A stretch of 64,000 nt of DNA from Tetragonia tetragonoides (Eukaryota > Streptophyta > Magnoliopsida > Caryophyllales > Aizoaceae). This document shows, one piece after another, positions 22,236-35,510 of the stretch. Under the pieces are notes generated by a model. It made no database searches, was not told the DNA's origin, and saw only the letters and a program-made list of their open reading frames with translations. The position numbers and the translations under genes are program-made. Location of the stretch: positions 6,234,001 to 6,298,000 of the forward strand of contig CM076147.1 of NCBI GenBank assembly GCA_038025085.1. Reading direction: 5' to 3'. Position 1 is the stretch's first letter, and each line of letters opens with the position of its first letter.

Positions 22236-22622
22236 TCACCATTGATACATCAAAGAAGCTGAAACACAACAAATAAAATTATTTATCAACCCAACACAAT
22301 TCCGCCAGGAAAGTTTTGAACCAAATATTTTTTTTAAAAGGATATAAAGAGATTTGAATCTCAAACTATTATCATTCCTAAAGCCCTTCTCCCATGCAGA
22401 GCAGTGTAATTTGTATCGGCTTTTTGAACGAGTGAAATCTACGGATTCATGGGCGATATTATTCCAGTTCTTGCAAACCATAGCAAAGTTCTTCTTGCTA
22501 GGACCTTCAACTTTAGGAAAGATATGGAACATGAGGATATTCTCCATACTCTCGCCCCTGACTGAAAATGGATCAGGATGGCCTTCAACAAAACGCTTCA
22601 AATTCTTCAAATCTCTCTCCAT
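22236..22622 (-). CDS. short F-box-only protein, third member
   Basis: A 128-residue uninterrupted minus-strand frame starting MERDLKNLKRFVEGHPDPFS. Residues about 24-55 form a degenerate F-box (SMENILMFHIFPKVEGPSKK then FAMVCKNWNNIAHES), with the same HIFPK-hydrophobic and CKxW landmarks as the genes at 2184 and 3773. The C-terminal part (RFKSLYILLKKIFGSKLSW) is basic and hydrophobic with no known repeat. A TATATATA tract near 22895-22905 and a GTACGTG donor near 22752 suggest a promoter and a leader intron like those of its relatives. It is intact but short, and its function is unknown beyond possible SKP1 binding. Confidence 0.58.
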   Translation of the reverse strand: MERDLKNLKRFVEGHPDPFSVRGESMENILMFHIFPKVEGPSKKNFAMVCKNWNNIAHESVDFTRSKSRYKLHCSAWEKGFRNDNSLRFKSLYILLKKIFGSKLSWRNCVGLINNFICCVSASLMYQW

Positions 22623-22913
22623 CTTAACTTACTAATATCGCACATCAAAACCAAAAAAAAAAAAAAAAACATACAGTAATTAATTAAAAATACTCTTAAT
22701 AATCGTCAAATATAGAGAAGTAAACTACTTTTTGAATAAAAAAAGGACACGTACCTGGATTCTTGAAGAACTTCAATATATATGGCGGTTAATGATGGAG
22801 AGGTTTCGTAAAGAGAGAAAACAGAAGTATGAAAACAAAAGGGTGGTGATGTGCCAAATAAAAAGCACATTGCGTATTGTATTGTAATAAAAGCACTATA
22901 TATAATCATTTTT

Positions 22914-23037
22914 TTTAATACACTTTTTTCACCAATTTACTAGGAGATGATCCATTCCATAAATACGCTTTTTTCAAAATACACTTTTTTCAACAACGTA
23001 CTAGGAGATGATCCATTCCAAAAAGACGCTTTGTTAG
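22914..23037. repeat. 62-bp tandem duplication upstream of the F-box gene
   Basis: Two copies sharing ACTAGGAGATGATCCATTCC preceded by ATACACTTTTTTCA follow each other with a 62-bp period. They lie next to the ATT microsatellite, in the distal promoter side of the gene at 22622. Confidence 0.75.
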
Positions 23038-23063
23038 AAAACTTTATTCAATAATAATAATAA

Positions 23064-24125
<1,062 letters not shown>

Positions 24126-25599
24126 GGAAATGGTATATATCCTGATATATCATACAGCTTTAACAATAATAGACTACATTATATTTTAATCCGTTATAGT
24201 TAATATATAAATTGGCTGTACCTATTCCTATACGTCCTCATTAAGATAGGTTATTGTTTTCAAATAATTGAATGTCTAAACAGGTGCCATTTTTTTGGGC
24301 AAATTTTCCTTTTTTCCGCCAAATGTTTATAAACTTAAATGAGGGTGCTAGTGTTTGCGCCATTCTTTCCAAATCTCGAGCCAATGTGTTTGAAATTAAA
24401 TTAGGGCGCCAGTTTTTCCAGTGAGCCATTTAATTGTACGTTGGGCTGGCCTTTTCTTTCACAATTTTTGTGAGTATTTATTTCAAGCTCAAGCCAATCT
24501 GTTTTAATTAGAACCAATCTTTGGGCCAATCGTGTTAAGCATTCTAAAACATGTTTGATTTCACCAAGGCCCAAGACATGTGTGTGAAAGCCCATATAGA
24601 ACAAAATTATAAAAAAAATTTGCTAGTGAATATAGAATAAAATTCATTAAATCTATATAAATGGACGATATTGTATTTTTAAATTATTGCATGTATGTAT
24701 TCCTATCAAAAAAAAAAAATTAATGTATATTACGAGAATGATTAATTCCATGTCGTTCGTAATGTGAATTTGAACTATGAACGTGCATAATTCATTAGCA
24801 TACGCTAATCATATGAAATATCTCCAATCAACTCATATCAAGTAATCTATTAACTATTCTAAATAATAACCCTAAATGCAACTCAATACCTCTTTGTCTA
24901 CTTCTCCACTATGAAGCTTAACTAATGCAACTATGACACCAACAAGGGTGGTAGTGTAGTGGTTTTCCTAACTTGCTCCCAAGTGGTTTGGTAAGACAAT
25001 GTCATGTGTTAAAATCCATATCCACCCATAATGTAGCGGGGGGTGTCTCGATCGCCATCCACTTGCACCCTCTTATTGACAAGCAAAATAATGCAACTAT
25101 GATATCAATAGCCTCAACGGCATATCATGGTAACTCCGCAATCTAAACCATACCCTCAACCTATAGCTTAGAGTTTCAACACCATTACGTCATATCATGG
25201 TAATTCCACAATTTAAACATTATAATACTAGTATGCATGATAATTCATCCAAACATATCCTAAAACTTATACGAATATGTCCAATCATAATTCTAAATAT
25301 CAGAAAAATATTTGCTTTCTATATCTCATCATTTGTAAAGGTTGGTCCACATTGACTATATTGTTTGTGTGTATTCTAGCAATTAATAGTAACAAATATT
25401 TTTCATTAAAATATACTTACAAATTTACTTACAAATCTACAAATATTGTATTGGATTAGTTAGTTTTACGAATGTAAACATTTTTTTACAAATTTACAAA
25501 TAATGAATTAGATTAGTTACGACTATTTTATGTAATGGCTTTACGCATTTATTACAACAGTCGATTTACATTTAAATAAATGGCGCATTTTTTGAAATT
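24126..25599. other. gene-poor AT-rich region
   Basis: No coding frame or strong repeat is visible except a possible SINE-like piece at 24944-25085. The rest is AT-rich, with simple runs such as an A stretch near 24710. Confidence 0.5.
24944..25085 (+). mobile_element. possible degenerate tRNA-derived SINE
   Basis: GGTGGTAGTGTAGTGGTTTT resembles the A-box start of plant tRNA-derived SINEs (TAGTGTAGTGG). Some 45 bp later TGTGTTAAAATCC sits where a B box (GGTTCGANTCC) would be expected, but it fits poorly. A clear poly(A) or TTG tail and flanking duplications are not seen. This is a weak call. Confidence 0.25.
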
Positions 25600-26337
25600 C
25601 AAATTTGTTCCCCTTTTCTCTCAAAAAACTGCCCATCTTCTCCCAATATCAACACTTAGTATCGCTATACTTGCTTTACCAAATCAAATTTGGGCGATAA
25701 TTTGTACTCATTCTCGGTAAGATCTTCTTTTTGGTCTTCAATTTCATGTTAATTTCACTTCAATTTTGTTCTTTTGCAATGGAACGGCTACTCGTTATTG
25801 TTGCCTTTAATTTTGAAACTTAATTCGTGCAATATATTGGTTTGGGTTCAATTTCTTTGTCACTTATTCGAATTATAGTTTCATGTAATTGCATGTGTTG
25901 GTAATTAATGGGTTGATGTTCAATTTCAATCTAATGTTATTGAGAAGCTTCTTGGTTAAGGTTTGTAATGAATGAGTTGATTTTCAAGTTCAATCTCATT
26001 TTATTGAGAAGCTTGTTAGTTTGGGACTTATGGTTTGTTTCTTGTCCGATTTAATGTATGATTTATTTCGTGTCCTATTTTTTTGTTTCCTGTTTTTGTT
26101 TTTGTTTTTTTAGATGCCCTATCATCCGCTGGTTATATCTTCCTATAATTTGAGAAATAGTATATGGATGGATGTGCTATGGATAAAATTCTCATATACC
26201 TGAATGCCATTTATGTGGATGAGTATGAAATGACTGTTGTTTAGTTTACAATTCAATGGTTATATTCCGTTAATGTACTTTAGTACTGTACTTTGGTATG
26301 TGGTTTTAACTACTTGTATTGTCCTTGTAGTTTCAAA
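25600..26337 (+). other. probable 5' leader exon and intron of the transposon-protein gene
   Basis: A pyrimidine-rich leader (CTTTTCTCTCAAAAAACTGC region) ends at TTCTCG before GTAAGATC at 25717. The matching acceptor CCTTGTAG is at 26330, seven bases before the ATG at 26338. Inside the intron about 70 bp is repeated twice (TTATTGAGAAGCTTCTTGG near 25937 and TTATTGAGAAGCTTGTTAG near 26002). Confidence 0.45.
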
Positions 26338-27697
26338 ATGACGCAAAAAAAAGACAAGAAAGCAAAAACACAACATAAGTGAATCCTTAAATCACACCAA
26401 GAAGAGGAAACTTAGATCTCATGGGGATGATGATCCAGAAGAATGTAATGCTAATGCTCTTCCTGTAAAGCAAGTGAATGATTCAACTTATCTTGATAAA
26501 TTTTTTAAAATGTTTGCAAGTAGGGATATATGTAATGGTAGGCATATTAATTTCGAATCGGTCGTTGAAAATGGATTGGAATGCGTGTCATCTTGGTTTG
26601 AAGACCAAGGTTGGATACCGTTAATGACCAGTGTCACTAATGTTTACCCGAATCTGGTTAGGTAGTTTTACACACATTTCGACACTTCGAATAAGGATGG
26701 TGGTGTGATTAAATCTTGGGTGCAAAATAAGGACATAGTAATTGATGCAAAGTTATTATCTCGCATTCTAAAGATTTCAAATGATGGTGTGTTTGATTTT
26801 CCTGGTAAAAAGTAGAGCAAGCACCCTCTTTTTGATAGACACGCTTGCATACGATTTATGTTGGATGATGAAGATCTTCCAGATAGGGAGGACAAGCCAT
26901 CCATGGATGAACTTGACTGGGATGTGCGATTATTTCAGCTTATTCTTAGTAAGACCTTCATTGTCAGGGATGGTAATAAGAATTCCCTAACATATCTTGA
27001 TGTCTTTGTCATGTACTGTGTTAAGAATAAGATAAAAGTGAACATGTCTCTCATAATGATTCATTACATGTTCTCTGCCCAACATCAACGTAAGATAGCT
27101 CTCCCATTTGGGATGTGGCTGACCTATGTATTTGAGCATTTTGGACTTGATTTTTCCATTGAACCTATTCTCCTTGTTGAGGACCTAAAAGGTCAGTCTG
27201 GGACTGTAATTGATATCAGGACTCTGACCAAAGATATGAAATATAAAAAGAATGAGGAAGGTCAGTAGGTCAAAATCAAATCAATGAACACAGCTGCAAA
27301 AAATGTGAGATTGGATGATAGTGATGATGATTATGTAGGAATGGTACCACCTTTGGAAGATAGTGTTAATAGACAACCAGTTCCAGATGATCGTCTGATC
27401 AGGACTTTTGTTGTACAACAAGCACCTATTGTAGGTGACATTGCAACATGTGTTTAAAGATCAGCTTCCCGATACTGTATTGGAAGAGTTGAGGACTAAG
27501 GCAATTGATTACGTAGAAGAAAGGTTGCGAAAAAACCCTGGAATTAACACTGCTGACAAGTCTCCGTTGAGTAGTTCAAGTAGTTCAAATAGGTCAGTTA
27601 GGTCAAGTAGTAAAAGTAGTGACGAAAATGTGTTCGATGTTCCTACCAAGGCCAAAGCCAATCCAAAGGTTAGTCATCAACATGTCAAGCTGTCTTG
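26338..27697 (+). pseudogene. plant transposon-associated protein (Transposase_32-like), broken
   Basis: After an ATG at 26338 and a frameshift in an A-run, a lysine-rich start (HTKKRKLRSHGDDDPEE) leads to a long region. It contains SRDICNGRHINFESV, WIPLMTSVTNVYPNLVR, FYTHFDTSNKDGG with KDIVIDAKLLSRILKIS, and YLDVFVMYCVKNKIKVNMS. This layout (PNLVR-x-FY near a VxID/L-x-RIL motif) is that of the putative plant transposon protein domain often found beside Ulp1-like ORFs in plant transposons. In-frame TAG stops occur near 26665 and 26815 and again near 27268, and the frame changes near 27435. The C-terminus is Ser-rich. The family's activity is unknown. Confidence 0.6.
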
Positions 27698-28002
27698 AAC
27701 TACTTTTTGATCAGTTATGTGTAATTTATTTATTTGTTTATCTATATTTCAGGTGTAGCTAATCATTCTGAAGAACAAGATTGACTGACATGTTGGTGAA
27801 GCATAAGGGGAGATTGTGCTCAAAGATAATGGATGCAATTAGTTTAGCTATATCTAAACTTTTCAAAGGAAGCAACTGAATTTTTTTTGTAATATACACT
27901 TTCATTTTGCTGCTGGTCTTTGACAGCTAATTTTTGGGATAACAATAGTGACTGAACTACCAATTGCTCATAACTCTAGTCTTAATCCTTGGTATATGAT
28001 AA
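27698..28002. other. 3' flank of the transposon-protein pseudogene
   Basis: No coding frame beyond a few decayed residues. It probably holds the 3' untranslated sequence, up to the start of the 500-bp repeat. Confidence 0.4.
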
Positions 28003-29003
28003 CTAATAAATCTGTTAATTACAATGATCAAATTAGGTTCTCCTTGTGACTGATATCCACATTAGCTACAATGCATTGGGTTCCGGTTACTAAATTGTAT
28101 TAATAAAATATGAAGTTTTATTACATAAAGAATAATCCAAACTATTAACGTTATTAGTTACAATGTATAGTCCTTACTCCATCTACATATCCCCTTGTTC
28201 CAACGTAATATCCATTTCAACTAAGTCTGTACTGTTTAGTTACGATAATATAGTATGATACTTACAATGATGGAGTCAAGGTATCATTATGACAGATTTT
28301 CACATTAGCTAGATGTATTTAATTCCGCTCAGATGATTGTATCAATAAAATATGGTTGAATTACAAGGAAAATAATATATCGCAACTATTAACGTTATTA
28401 GTTACAGTATTCAATCCTTGCTCCATCTACATATCCCCTTATGAGCAATATCCCCTGAGCAATGTGATTTTCGATATACCTTATTTCCCTCAGTCAGTTG
28501 CGAACTAATAAATCTGTTAATTACAATGATCAAGTTAGGTTCTCCTTGTGACCGATTTCAACATTAGCTACAATGCATTTAGTTCCGATTACTAAATTGT
28601 ATTAATATAATATGAAGTTTTATTACGTAAAGAATAATCGCAACTATTAACGTTATTAGTTACAATGTATCGTCCTTGCTCCATCTACATATCCCCTTGT
28701 TCCAACGTAACATCCATTTCGACTAATTATGCATTGTACAGTTACGATAATATAGTATGATACTTGCAACGATAGAGTCAAGGACTGATTATGACGGATT
28801 TTCACATTAGCTAGAGGTATTTAATTCCGCTCAGTTGATTGTATCAATAAAATATTGTTGAATTACAAGGAAAATAATATATCACAACTAATAACGTTAT
28901 TAGTTACAGTATTGAATCGTTGCTCCATCTACATATCCCCTTATGAGCAATATCCCCTGAGTAATGTGATTTTCGATATACCTTATTTTCCTCAGTCAGT
29001 TGC
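28003..29003. repeat. two tandem ~500-bp units, each made of two ~250-bp halves
   Basis: ACTAATAAATCTGTTAATTA begins a unit at 28003 and again at about 28505, and both units end in TCCCTCAGTCAGTTGC-like sequence. Within each unit two related halves share CTATTAACGTTATTAGTTAC and CTCCATCTACATATCCCCTT. The array is therefore four quarter-kilobase copies in an A-B-A'-B' order. It resembles the terminal arrays of the element at 9-19 kb in style but not in sequence. Confidence 0.85.
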
Positions 29004-29943
29004 AAATCTGAGCTGTACTTAGTCACAACTATATATTCCATAAAATAGTTCTTACTCTTTTAAGAGTTAGTCACAATAACTACTACTTTGTTTTACTTAA
29101 ATTGTTAAACAATTTAGTTGTTTTGCATCTACGGAGCTGACCCACTTAAGCCCTACGCGCGTGTACTGCATTTGCGGGTTGCCCGCTATTCAATTTTCGA
29201 ACCCTACCCGATTAACATTCACATTCACACCCATACCTTCCCTGCCCGAATAACTCAATCAATTCCTCTATCTCACTCAACAATGGATGTCTACCCATTG
29301 GAGAAGGCTCTTCCTCACTCAACCATGGCCATGGAGAAAAACGACATTGATGAAGCCTCTACCTCACGCATATACAAACAACCAATTCTATCATTAGTAT
29401 CGAATACAGATAACTTCAACATAAAAATTCAAAATACATGATAAGCAAGAACAATTTCCGGCCATGGATTTCGACATGAAATCTAATTAAGTACCAATAT
29501 TATGAAAATTTGACCTCCAATTAAGTTCTAGAACGATGGTTCATCTTAGTTTATTATACAAATCATTGAATTTTTCTTTTAACAATTTTTTCAGCCATGA
29601 AAATGGTGGTCTCAATGTTCATGTAACTCATCTTAATTTTCCCAGCCATGAAAATGGTGGTCTCAATGTTAAGTACTTGTTATTCTTTCATTAAAAACCG
29701 TTGATGACAAAGTATGATGGTGGTGCATAGTAGTGTATTGTAGGAAGATATGCATTAGATACTAAGTGACCGCTTTTTAAAATTTATTTCACATATTAGA
29801 AAAATAATATTAGGCTAATTTATTGCATTTCGGAAATTAATTATGGGCATTTTTTTGGTCAAAGCAATCAACGATGGAGATGGAAATCTACGGTTCTCCT
29901 TCATACATATGGTGGTTAGATTTTACTTGTAGTCACCATATAA
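29004..29943. other. spacer before the LINE-derived fragment
   Basis: An open frame at 29118-29441 shows no recognisable domain, and I do not call it a gene. AGCCATGAAAATGGTGGTCT occurs twice, near 29594 and 29644, a local 50-bp duplication. Confidence 0.45.
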
Positions 29944-30588
29944 ATGGTCAAATTAGATGGGATGGGGCCATCAACAGATGGGTCATTTAATACTAAGACA
30001 ACAACTTGGATGAATCATGGTCTAAATAAATTGGATTGTAAAAACTGGATCTATAAATGGATCTGGCAACTAGATATCCCTCCGAAACTTGAAATTATCC
30101 TCTTGCAAATATTAAATAATGGTCTCCCAGTTCGTTCTTCCTTAGCAGCCAGAGGATTAAATATAGAGGAGTCTTGCCCTTTTTGTAATGTTCCTCGTGA
30201 AGATGTGTTCCATTTATTCTCTGATTGTCAAATGGCTAAGCAAGTCTGGCACAAAGCACATCAACTACAATTGATAAGTCTTAAACCTGATACGAACCAT
30301 ATAATCGAATGGTGGTCACAATTAAAGAAAAATCGTCAAATCGAGCAATTACATAAAAGTATTCACTTGACTTGGAGTTTATGGAAATCTAAAAACACAA
30401 CGATTTTTAATGATACGCCCTTTAATTTGGTAGCTACAATTGTGAGGTCTCAAGCCTCATGGAAAGAATGGGAACATAGAATGCGGTTAGATCAACAATT
30501 CAATACGTATAACGACCATAACTCGGTAACACCTGATACGCATTTGGGTCAACATAAACCAGTCGAATATGTTAATATTCGTTGGGAA
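29944..30588 (+). pseudogene. zf-RVT half of a split LINE-derived gene
   Basis: The frame contains the zinc-binding region that follows the reverse transcriptase in plant LINEs: WIWQLDIPPKLEIILLQ, LPVRSSLAARGL, then CPFCNVPREDVFHLFSDC. A helical linker with WSLWKSKN follows. The reading frame is cut at 30588 by the copia element. The RNase H half resumes at 54683 in phase, after the target duplication GGGAA is counted once. No reverse-transcriptase domain is visible upstream, so the gene was already a LINE 3' fragment or a small host gene derived from one. Confidence 0.8.
30584..30588. repeat. target-site duplication of the copia element, left copy
   Basis: GGGAA directly precedes the TG of the left LTR at 30589. 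The same five bases follow the CA end of the right LTR at 54678-54682. Confidence 0.95.
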
Positions 30589-31816
30589 TGTTGAACAATT
30601 GAGTTTTGAAGATGACAAACTTATTTAATTATAAAGTGATGCTACTTAACTTGTGTGTTAGTGTTTCAGGAATTTATTTATGCAAGAGTTTGCTAGATAA
30701 AGGTCAAGAAGAAGACACAAGTTCACATGTTCTCTAAGTTATTTATTTTATTTCTTAGAGCTCATGTTAAAGCTACGCAGTTATATAAATGTGGAATTTA
30801 TATCTATAAGGCAACATAACTAAATAATAAACGTTAAAAGATTTTGTGGTCGGGAACGATCCTTGAAACTTTAGTGTTCAATGGAACATTTCTGTAACAC
30901 ATTTATGAATAAAATCTTTGGCAAAATAAAATATTAAGAGAATAAATTTTAGAAACTTAACTTCAATTTATCTCAGTGAATGAACATGTTAATATAGATT
31001 TCCTTAAAATCTGTTTATTCTCTTTATTTTAGCTATATGGTTTTAACTAAGAAGAAACTATTATCCTTAAAGATATTATTCTATTTTCTTCGTTAAAACT
31101 GATTTCGATATACATGCTTTATCTGAAAAAGATATTTATTCTCCTTTGTGAAAATCTTGTTGTGCAAGTAAAGAAAATGATTTTCTATTCCTAAGTAGGG
31201 TTAGGGTTAGGGTTAGGGTTAGGGTTAGGGTTACTAGTCATTTTCTATCCTATTGCCTCTCACGTTTATAAGGAGTTCAACAATCAGTTTTTACGAACGC
31301 CTCTCCATATGCACTGAACGTAGTATCACTTTGAGAGAGTCTAAATTACAAACGTTTTCACATAACACAGAACGTTGCCTAATAGTTATAAGTTTCATGC
31401 GTTTATTCATTGCGAAGCTATAGGTTTTATATTGTACCTTCCACTTATTGAAGTTCATCAAGGTAAACATTGTTTGTTGATTACAACAGCTAGAGTTAGT
31501 TGTTTAGATATTGGCTTGGGTGAGTTCCTAAGTGCGTTCGGCTTGGAAGAGTTTCTAAGTGCGTTTGGCTTGGACGAGGGTTCGAGTGCGAGATTAAGTT
31601 AGAGTTAACATGATCTATTTGTACTATTCTCTTAATAAATGAAGTAGTATTTAAAGTCCTTTGGGCCGTGGTTTTATATCCTTTGTGAGTTGCAAAGGGT
31701 TTTCCACGTAAATCGTGAGTGCTTTAATTCTAGTTCTTTTATACTTATTTTAAATTCCGCAAATTTGGGGTAACACAATTCACCCCCCCCCTCTTGTGTA
31801 CCTTGTGCTACTAACA
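30589..31816 (+). repeat. 5' LTR of the copia element
   Basis: 1228 bp from TGTTGAACAATTGAG to GTGCTACTAACA. It contains six GGGTTA hexamers at 31198-31233. A segment at 30901-30996 is present in the other LTR only as its reverse complement. Confidence 0.95.
31198..31233 (+). repeat. six GGGTTA hexamers in the copia 5' LTR
   Basis: (GGGTTA)6 has the vertebrate-type telomere unit TTAGGG and not the usual plant TTTAGGG. The 3' LTR has only two full copies at the matching place (54079-54090), so the tract varies in length between the LTRs of one element. Confidence 0.95.
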
Positions 31817-31818
31817 AT

Positions 31819-31830
31819 TGGTATCAGAGC
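31819..31830 (+). promoter_or_regulatory. copia primer-binding site
   Basis: TGGTATCAGAGC two bases after the LTR end is the standard complement of the 3' end of initiator methionine tRNA, used to prime minus-strand DNA synthesis in many plant LTR retrotransposons. Confidence 0.93.
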
Positions 31831-31868
31831 CTCGTTTTCTCTTAGATACAGGTTCACGCTTGAAGAGA

Positions 31869-32817
31869 ATGTCGATTTCAAACACATCGAATGGTACTAA
31901 AGAGGGTCAATCTGCTGTAAGATCTCCATTCTTCGACGGGCGAAACTACTCTGGATGAAAAAATCGTATGGAAATTTACATTAAATCTGAAGACTATTAT
32001 CAGGTATGACAAGTAGTTAAGAATGGACCGTTTAAAATTGTTGACACGGCAGGTAAAGAAGTAGAAGAGGACAAATGGACTGAAACTAATTTTAGAAAAA
32101 TTGAAAAAAATGCTAAAGCAATGAAATTTTTACACTGTGCCTTAGATTCTGATGAATTTAATAGAATATATTCTTGTTCTAGTGCTAAAGAAATTTGGGA
32201 TACTTTACAAATTGCTCATGAAGGATCTAATGAAGTGAAGTTATCTAAAATCGATTTATTAGTTCAACAATATGAATATTTTGAGATAAAAAAAAACGAA
32301 TCGATTAAGGATATGTTTACTCGCTTTACTAATATTATAAATGAGTTAAAGTCCCTTGGCAGAGAATATGCAGTGGAAGATCAAGTTAGAAAAATTCTGA
32401 GGAGTCTACCGAATACAGAACAGTGGATGCCTAAAGTAACTGCAATTCAAGAAGCTAGGGATCTCACAAAACTACAACTGGACCAATTGATGGGATCTCT
32501 GTTAACTCATGAGATGAAACTTGAAAGTCGAGCCCCAGAGTCATCAAACAAAGATAGAGGACATGCTTTCAAGGCCAATGAGCCAATCGGAGATTTTGAT
32601 GAAGATGATATCATGTTTATTGTCAAAAAGTTTTTCAAATTCTTAAAATTTTTTAGATCTAATAAAAACTCTAGAAAAAACAAAAATTACTCCACTAATG
32701 TTTACAAGCAAAATATTAATGAAGGACTTTGTCATAAATCCAGGTTACCTGGATATATGATAAACCAATGCCCACTGTGGGATATGGAGAAGAAGAAAGA
32801 TAAAAGAGCAAATTTAT
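31869..32817 (+). pseudogene. copia gag, first part
   Basis: The frame starts at 31869, soon after the primer site, and has the UBN2-type gag region of copia elements: a MKFLHCALDSDEFNRIYSCS block, AKEIWDTLQIAHEG and RKILRSLPNTEQW. Two early TGA codons (near 31957 and 32008) each stand where the family has Trp. The zinc knuckle is degenerate (CHKSRLPGYMINQC), having lost the second Cys and the His. The frame is cut at 32817 by the gypsy element and continues at 49786. Confidence 0.85.
32813..32817. repeat. target-site duplication of the gypsy element, left copy
   Basis: TTTAT precedes the left LTR and follows the right LTR at 49781-49785, inside the copia gag frame. Confidence 0.93.
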
Positions 32818-33305
32818 TGTGATACCCCAATATTTTCTATAATTATTATATTAATTTTTAAATGATTTATAAATGATTTCGGAGATTAAATCTTATATTC
32901 GTTTAAGGATTCGATTTATTCAATCAAATCCATAATAATATTAATTATTATTATGGGACTTTTATAAATTGCATTTATTAATTTTGAGGAGTTTAATTAA
33001 AATATTTTATATATGAATAAGAATTATTCATATAGTTTTAATTAGTTTTAATTAGCTATTTAAATCAGAAAATTCTTCAATTAATTCCTAAACCTAGTAG
33101 TATTAGACTTGGGTTGACTGAGGGCCCATATAAGGAAAAGGTGAGACAACTGACCAGTTTTGCAAAATGAACCAAAACCCTCAAACTTTCTCACTCACGA
33201 TCTCTCTCTCTTCTCTCACCGGCCTTCCTCTCTCTCTCCTCTCTCTACCGGCTCTCCTCACCGGAAACAACCGCCAGCTCACCTCCCTCACCCTCGCCGG
33301 TAAAC

Positions 33306-33395
<90 letters not shown>

Positions 33396-35496
33396 CTCTC
33401 TCTTTCGCGTTGCTGCTCCCCCTCCCCTGTTCCGGCCGTGGCGCCGCCGTGTACCACCACGGCACCACCAGGCCATGCCTGGGTGGTCGCCGGTCATGGC
33501 CCAAGGCCGCGACGTGGCCCTACCACCTTCTCTCTCTTCTTTTCTCTCTTTCTTTCCTTCGCACTCTCCTTCGCGATTTCTCTCCCCTCACGACGTCGGA
33601 GCTCCGGCGACCACCACCACCGGCCATGGTGGCCAGTGGGTGGTGGTGGTGCTTTTGGGTCGGGTTATGGATCCCATGCATGGGTACCCGTGACCTAGAC
33701 CTAGTTTTAAAGTTAGGGTTTCGTTTTTATATTTTTCGTAATTATTAATTCGATTTTCAGTATTTTGGATTTAATATTTTTATTTTTCTGCACTCATTCG
33801 GAATTGGAATTTGGATTTTCAAAAGCCTAGATTGTTTGAAATAAATTAAGGAGTTTAATAAAATTGTCGGACTGAGATTTCATTAATGTTTGTATTTTCG
33901 TATTTATTTAATACTGATTCGATAATTGTTTTAATTAGGACCTAACGAGCAAGCGTGATTATCGTCGATTGGTTGGAGCATACTTACTGTTGGTATCGTA
34001 TTATTGGTAAGCGCTCATGCCTACCTTCTTCCAAAGCCCTATCAAAACTATATTGATGTGTTATGTGCTAATTGGGAAATTATTGTAAATTTAATGTGCA
34101 AGGCATGATTAAATTATATCGTCGTTAATATGAGATTTATTAAGCATGATTCAATGCTGTAAATATCATTTATAATTAGCATATTGATGTTATCATGTTT
34201 TGGAAATTAATTAGTCCATACGATGATTATTGGACAATTATTGAATGGTGAATTGTTAGTATTATTATGCTATTAATTATATGCTAATTGGTATGGGTAT
34301 TATTGAGTGCTAATGAGTACCTAATTATTATCGTTGAATGTTTTTGGTGATTTGTGAAATTTTGGATATCATATTACCCTGCCGAAGTGCTACCGAAATT
34401 GTGTTAGACATTACTTGTCATCATTATTGAATTATCGTCGTTATTGTATTAAAGTATGTTTAATTCTCATCGTATTGAATTATCATTATCGTCGTTATTT
34501 ACTATTCATTGTCAAGAGCATGAAATGAATTAGTAAGTCGTAGTCTCGTAGTACCACTTATGTCAACCAATGCAAATTATGTGAATTGAATTAAATGAGA
34601 GTAAGACTCCTAATGGATCCCTAGGAGTAGTCGAGCAATCGAGATTACACCTAATGGTGTAGTTCAAGGGATGAGTGATTCCCAAGTTACTTATGGACAC
34701 CTCGTAGTGTGTCTGGGACGGATCATTCCTCATTTATTAAGTCTTGTAGGCTCGTGTAATTGTACTAGAGGTAGTGTGCACACTCGAGTCATTAAGTCCA
34801 TGGCGTGATTGTATCTTCGATGAGCAGTATGGGTAATCGTTGTTCTATTCGCTCTCTTATATCTCTCTAATCAAGACGGATTTTCTATGTTGTATTTCGT
34901 ATGATCACTATACAAGAGTTGCATATAAAAGAATATCGTTATGCGTATGCTTGATTATATGCTTATGTGCGTACGCAAATGAATTTCAATGATTCTTCTA
35001 AAACCTCAGGTAAGGTTTGCGAAATGTTTTTACTTGGTATGGATGACATTTATTCAATTTATCTGATTTTTGTTTCTCTTTTGTTTCTTTTCTTTTCTTC
35101 TGTATTTTGTTTCCGTCACGAAAACCAAAGTGCAGGTTTAGTTGATTGAGGACGTACAGCTTGGAAGTAGAGTTGGCGTCAGTTTTTAGAACTGTTTCTG
35201 TTCAGTTTAGATCGTTGGGATTTTATTGGATTTAGCCATTTGAAGGCAAGTTGTAATAAATTGGTTTAATGGTTTTTAGCTCACTCTATAGACAACTCTG
35301 ATATTAACTGTTTAGTTTGTTTAGTTCCTTAGTAAGCTCCTCTTGATGCCTAGTCTTTCTTTCTACTTAGCATTTACTCCTTAGTGATAAATGTTGCAGT
35401 GACGCCCCTCGGGTTCGGGACGGTTCAGTGGTGTCGAGTCATCTATAATGACGTCGATAGTTCCCAGGAAATCGTTGCGAATTCGGGGGTGTTACA
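32818..35496 (+). repeat. 5' LTR of the gypsy element
   Basis: 2679 bp from TGTGATACCCC to GGGGGTGTTACA. It includes a (CT)n tract at 33306-33420 that is much shorter and broken in the 3' LTR, and GC-rich sequence at 33410-33700. Open frames through the CT tract are low-complexity and are not genes. Confidence 0.93.
33306..33420. repeat. (CT)n microsatellite in the gypsy 5' LTR
   Basis: Over 100 bp of CT dinucleotides with a few TTT interruptions. The corresponding place in the 3' LTR (42585-42640) has a short mixed CT/TTTC run, so the tract expanded after insertion. Confidence 0.93.
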
Positions 35497-35498
35497 AA

Positions 35499-35510
35499 TG
35501 GTATCAAAGC
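35499..35510 (+). promoter_or_regulatory. gypsy primer-binding site
   Basis: TGGTATCAAAGC two bases after the LTR is a one-base variant of the initiator methionine tRNA complement used by most plant chromoviruses. Confidence 0.9.

Noticed and set aside
29118..29441. 107-codon plus-strand frame
   Set aside because: No recognisable domain, no clear promoter or splice context, and composition like surrounding DNA.
33181..33748. Several overlapping frames rich in Ser-Leu or Arg-Glu in the gypsy 5' LTR
   Set aside because: They arise from the CT dinucleotide tract within a non-coding LTR, and the 3' LTR does not keep them.
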